In this document: positions 61,887 through 64,000 of the stretch, piece by piece
Layout of the letters: each line of letters opens with the position of its first letter
Position numbering within the stretch: the first letter of the stretch is position 1
Assembly: GCA_018716975.1 (NCBI GenBank)
Contig: DVJE01000002.1
Coordinates: 102,149 to 166,148 of the forward strand
From: Candidatus Gallacutalibacter stercoravium
GTDB taxonomy: Bacteria; Bacillota; Clostridia; Oscillospirales; Acutalibacteraceae
Length of the DNA stretch: 64,000 nt
Direction: 5' to 3'
Position numbers and translations under genes: made by a program
The notes under the pieces: model-generated
Database searches by the model: none
Seen by the model: only the letters and a program-made list of their open reading frames with translations
Told to the model about the DNA's origin: nothing

Positions 61887-62584
61887 ACCAAATATCCCTG
61901 CCCTCGCCGGGTGTGTAAAAAGTCGGTGACGCCGATGGATTCCAGCTTGCGGCGCAGGCGGTTGACGTTTACCGTCAGGGTATTGTCGTCAATAAACTCC
62001 TCCGACTGCCACAAATCGTTCATGATATCGTCGCGAGACACCACCACCCCCGGGTGTTCCATTAAAAGACGCAAAATGCGCAGCTCGTTTTTGCTCAGTT
62101 CCACACTGCGCCCTGCAAAAAAAGCGGATCCCCCAGCCAGATCCAACGTTAAACCCTTGTGTTCCAGCAGCGGGCGGGCCTCGGTATGCCAGGCCCGCTT
62201 GAGCAACGAGGCGATGCGCGCCAACAAAATTTGGGTGTGATAGGGCTTTGTGATGAAATCATCGGCCCCCAGGTTCATGCTCATCAGCTCGTCAAGTTCG
62301 CTGTCGCGGCTGGTAACGATGATGATGGGCACATCAGATTGGGCGCGGATCTCCCGGCAAACATGGTAGCCGTCGTATAGGGGCAGGTTGATATCCAGTA
62401 GCACCAGGTGAGGCGCTGCTTTTAACACCGACTGTGCAACATTTTCAAAGCTATCGGGGGCCAGGCAGCAGTAACCGTACTTTTCTAAAAGCAAGCAAAG
62501 CTGAGCGCGGATTTGAGGATCGTCTTCCACAATATAAATAGTGTGAACAGTATGTGCGGGTTGGGCGACACCGTTCTGGTTCAT
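61883..62584 (-). CDS. Response regulator (OmpR/BceR family)
   Basis: A 233-residue DNA-binding regulator. Receiver domain: acidic pocket VEDDPQ, phospho-Asp64 in LVLLDINLP, Thr in IIVTSR and Lys in FITKPYH. The C-terminal winged helix ends TVNVNRLRRKLESIGVTDFLHTRRGQGYLV. It is coupled to the kinase by a 4-base overlap. The start at 62584 follows AGGAGG; an earlier TTG (62590) is possible. The IS110 element lies directly upstream and may have replaced or altered its promoter. Confidence 0.93.
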   Translation of the reverse strand: MNQNGVAQPAHTVHTIYIVEDDPQIRAQLCLLLEKYGYCCLAPDSFENVAQSVLKAAPHLVLLDINLPLYDGYHVCREIRAQSDVPIIIVTSRDSELDELMSMNLGADDFITKPYHTQILLARIASLLKRAWHTEARPLLEHKGLTLDLAGGSAFFAGRSVELSKNELRILRLLMEHPGVVVSRDDIMNDLWQSEEFIDDNTLTVNVNRLRRKLESIGVTDFLHTRRGQGYLV

Positions 62585-62642
62585 AAGCAAGCCTCCTACT
62601 ATAAAGATTAAGATTTGGTATCAGCAGCCAGTAGGCTGATGA

Positions 62643-62648
62643 TATAAT
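62643..62648 (+). promoter_or_regulatory. Extended -10 box at the left end of the IS110 element
   Basis: TGATATAAT (TG at 62640-62641) without a good -35 box in the linear locus. In IS110 elements the -35 is supplied by the other end when the element circularises (established knowledge), which fits a lone -10 here. Confidence 0.55.
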
Positions 62649-62653
62649 ACCGT

Positions 62654-62826
62654 CGTATGGGTGAGGCTTCCTTTTCCTCCTTGCGGCAGAGTCCGCTGAA
62701 TACAAGAGTGGAACCTCTCCCTTCACGGGATTTCATTGATGAGCCGGATGAAGCAGCCCGATGTGAGCTGTCTTCTCATTTCGCAGTAGGGTATGACCCG
62801 TGGAGAACGAGAGGCGCAGCCATACG
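62654..62826 (+). ncRNA. Candidate IS110 bridge RNA
   Basis: The non-coding stretch between the -10 box and the transposase. Its ends are complementary: CGTATGG (62654-62660) and CCATACG (62820-62826). The expected start site coincides with the first arm. Inside are GCGG-CAGAGT-CCGC (about 62683-62696) and GGGTATGACCC (about 62789-62799). IS110 elements are known to encode a bispecific bridge RNA in this position, with one loop pairing with target DNA and one with donor DNA. The loops could not be assigned because the target site and right end are not visible. Confidence 0.6.
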
Positions 62827-62852
62827 AAACCTGAACCAAAGGAGTGTTCCGC

Positions 62853-64000
62853 ATGTATATCGTAGGCATCGACATCGGCAAACGTAATCATGAAGCCAGT
62901 ATCATGAATGCAGCGGGAAAACAGTATGGAAAGCCCATTCGTTTTGCCAACTCTCATACCGGCTTCAACAAACTGATGGATTGGGTAAAGAACATCTCAG
63001 GAGCGGATGATGTCGTCTTTGGAATGGAAGCTACCGGGCACTACTGGCTGGCGCTTTACACCCATTTGTGTCATGAGGGGTACGCCGTCCATGTAATCAA
63101 CGCTGTTCAGTCAGATGCTCTGCGGGGAATGTATATCCGCCAGGCTAAGAATGACAGCAGAGACTCATTTATCATTGCCGAGGTCATCCGCTTCGGACGC
63201 TTTTGTGAAACTGCTGTTTCAGCACCGGAACTCCATGCATTGCGGGAACTATGCCGCCATCGCTTCTGGATCGTTGATTCTGTTTCGGATCTAAAGCGGA
63301 AAGTAATTGCGTTGCTGGATCAGGTGTTCCCTGAGTATGAAAACCTTTTTACCAATACCTTTGGGAAGACTTCTTTACAACTTCTCTCCGAATACACGAC
63401 ACCGGAAGAACTGCTTGCCGTTGATACGGACAAACTGGCAGAGACGATTTACACCGCCAGCCGTGGTCACCATGGCATTGAGAAAGCCCAGGAGATTCAA
63501 AACACCGCACGCAATTCCTTCGGGATCCTGCTGGCTTCCGATTCCATTGCCCTTCTCATCCGCCAATACATCGAACAGATTCGCTTCGTGGAAAAACAGG
63601 TTGATAGAATCGACACAGAAATCGCACGTTTGCTTTCTGCTTTTGACAACCAACTTACCACCATTACAGGTATTGGCCCAACCCTAGCGGCTACAATCCT
63701 CAGTGAAATTGGCGATATCCGCAAATTTGCGTCACCGGGCAAACTAGCTGCCTTTGCCGGTATTGATCCGACTATGAAACAATCTGGTAACTTTGTTGGC
63801 AGCCATGTCCATATGTCCAAACGTGGCTCGCCTTATCTGCGCCGGGCTATTTGGCTTGCTGCAACTATCGCTGCCTTCAAAGACCCTTCCATCTCTGTCT
63901 ACTACCAGCGCAAACGCTCTGAAGGGAAATCCCATCTCACAGCTCTGGGACATGTTTCCCGCAAAATGGTGAATATCATCTTCGCTGTCCTTCGTGACAA
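62853..64000 (+). CDS. IS110-family transposase (partial, runs past window end)
   Basis: At least 382 residues, open at the window end. The N-terminal RuvC-like domain has the DEDD set: Asp7 in IVGIDIGK, Glu59 in GMEATGHYW, Asp101 and Asp104 in KNDSRDSFIIA. The C-terminal transposase_20 part has ITGIGPTLAATILSEIG, a helix-hairpin-helix, and AFAGIDPTMKQSGNFVG with the probable catalytic serine (311), then SKRGSPYLRRAIWLAA. ATG 62853 follows AAAGGAG. No frameshift is seen, so the element could be active. Recombination is guided by the bridge RNA in known members. Confidence 0.95.
   Translation, partial: MYIVGIDIGKRNHEASIMNAAGKQYGKPIRFANSHTGFNKLMDWVKNISGADDVVFGMEATGHYWLALYTHLCHEGYAVHVINAVQSDALRGMYIRQAKNDSRDSFIIAEVIRFGRFCETAVSAPELHALRELCRHRFWIVDSVSDLKRKVIALLDQVFPEYENLFTNTFGKTSLQLLSEYTTPEELLAVDTDKLAETIYTASRGHHGIEKAQEIQNTARNSFGILLASDSIALLIRQYIEQIRFVEKQVDRIDTEIARLLSAFDNQLTTITGIGPTLAATILSEIGDIRKFASPGKLAAFAGIDPTMKQSGNFVGSHVHMSKRGSPYLRRAIWLAATIAAFKDPSISVYYQRKRSEGKSHLTALGHVSRKMVNIIFAVLRD

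Larger units (their letters stand above)
62640..64000 (+). mobile_element. IS110-family insertion element, left part
   Basis: The element comprises a non-coding left region of about 210 bases and a transposase gene that runs off the window. IS110 elements lack terminal inverted repeats, so the exact left end cannot be fixed; the position given starts at the extended -10 box. The right end is outside the window. Confidence 0.75.

Noticed and set aside
1..64000. CRISPR arrays, rRNA and tRNA genes
   Set aside because: No regularly spaced repeat-spacer pattern and no tRNA or rRNA signature was seen on reading both strands; the tandem octamers are too short for CRISPR.

Overview
The window looks like a chromosomal segment of an anaerobic Gram-positive Firmicute, most likely class Clostridia, order Oscillospirales. 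The sequence-based reasons are: a CIRCE-controlled hrcA-grpE-dnaK-dnaJ operon; a serine T-box in front of serS; an Rnf ferredoxin:NAD+ oxidoreductase operon; rubrerythrin; Firmicute-type lipoproteins; strong AGGAGG ribosome binding sites with frequent TTG/GTG starts; and moderately high GC. The genus is an inference only. No rRNA, tRNA or CRISPR array was recognised.

Layout. 1-4.9 kb: an XRE regulator, a divergent Rrf2 regulator, a polar amino-acid ABC importer (binding protein, permease, ATPase) and a GNAT acetyltransferase. 4.9-7.0 kb: an orphan peptide-type binding lipoprotein and a small YtxH-like protein, both on the minus strand. 7.4-12.6 kb: the class I heat-shock operon with CIRCE. 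12.7-17.1 kb: an ECF-type S component, T-box-serS, coaBC and an APRT-like phosphoribosyltransferase. 17.1-25.6 kb: a complete arginine cluster argG-H-C-J-B-D-F behind a promoter with an ARG-box-like site, which makes arginine from glutamate by the acetyl-recycling route. 25.8-31.9 kb, minus strand: an AraC-type remnant, trmL, a HAD phosphatase, a large two-anchor lipoprotein, class II fructose-bisphosphate aldolase, an SDR and a flavin reductase. 32.3-34.2 kb: an AbrB-like protein, ApbE (which could flavinylate RnfG and RnfD) and a possible mini-peptide pair. 34.2-40.0 kb, minus strand: HdeD-like protein, SecA, a QueG-like iron-sulfur protein and a G5/3D cell-wall protein. 40.2-41.2 kb: an iteron-like element and rubrerythrin. 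41.5-46.8 kb: rnfCDGEAB. 47-49.4 kb: a tiny unknown ORF and an ECF sigma factor next to an unknown repetitive, probably beta-helical, cytosolic protein. 50-53.9 kb: pgk, tpiA, gpmI. 53.9-62.6 kb: small accessory genes, YchF, an XRE protein with 31-residue repeats, a four-helix membrane protein and a BceRS-like two-component system. 62.6 kb to the end: an IS110-family element, cut by the window end, whose upstream non-coding region folds as expected for a bridge RNA.

Functionally the window is mostly core metabolism and housekeeping. The least explained parts are the ECF sigma/beta-helix pair, the XRE-solenoid protein, the IS110 non-coding region, the repeated GGTTACAA element before rubrerythrin, and intergenic tandem arrays built on AAC(A/G)G.
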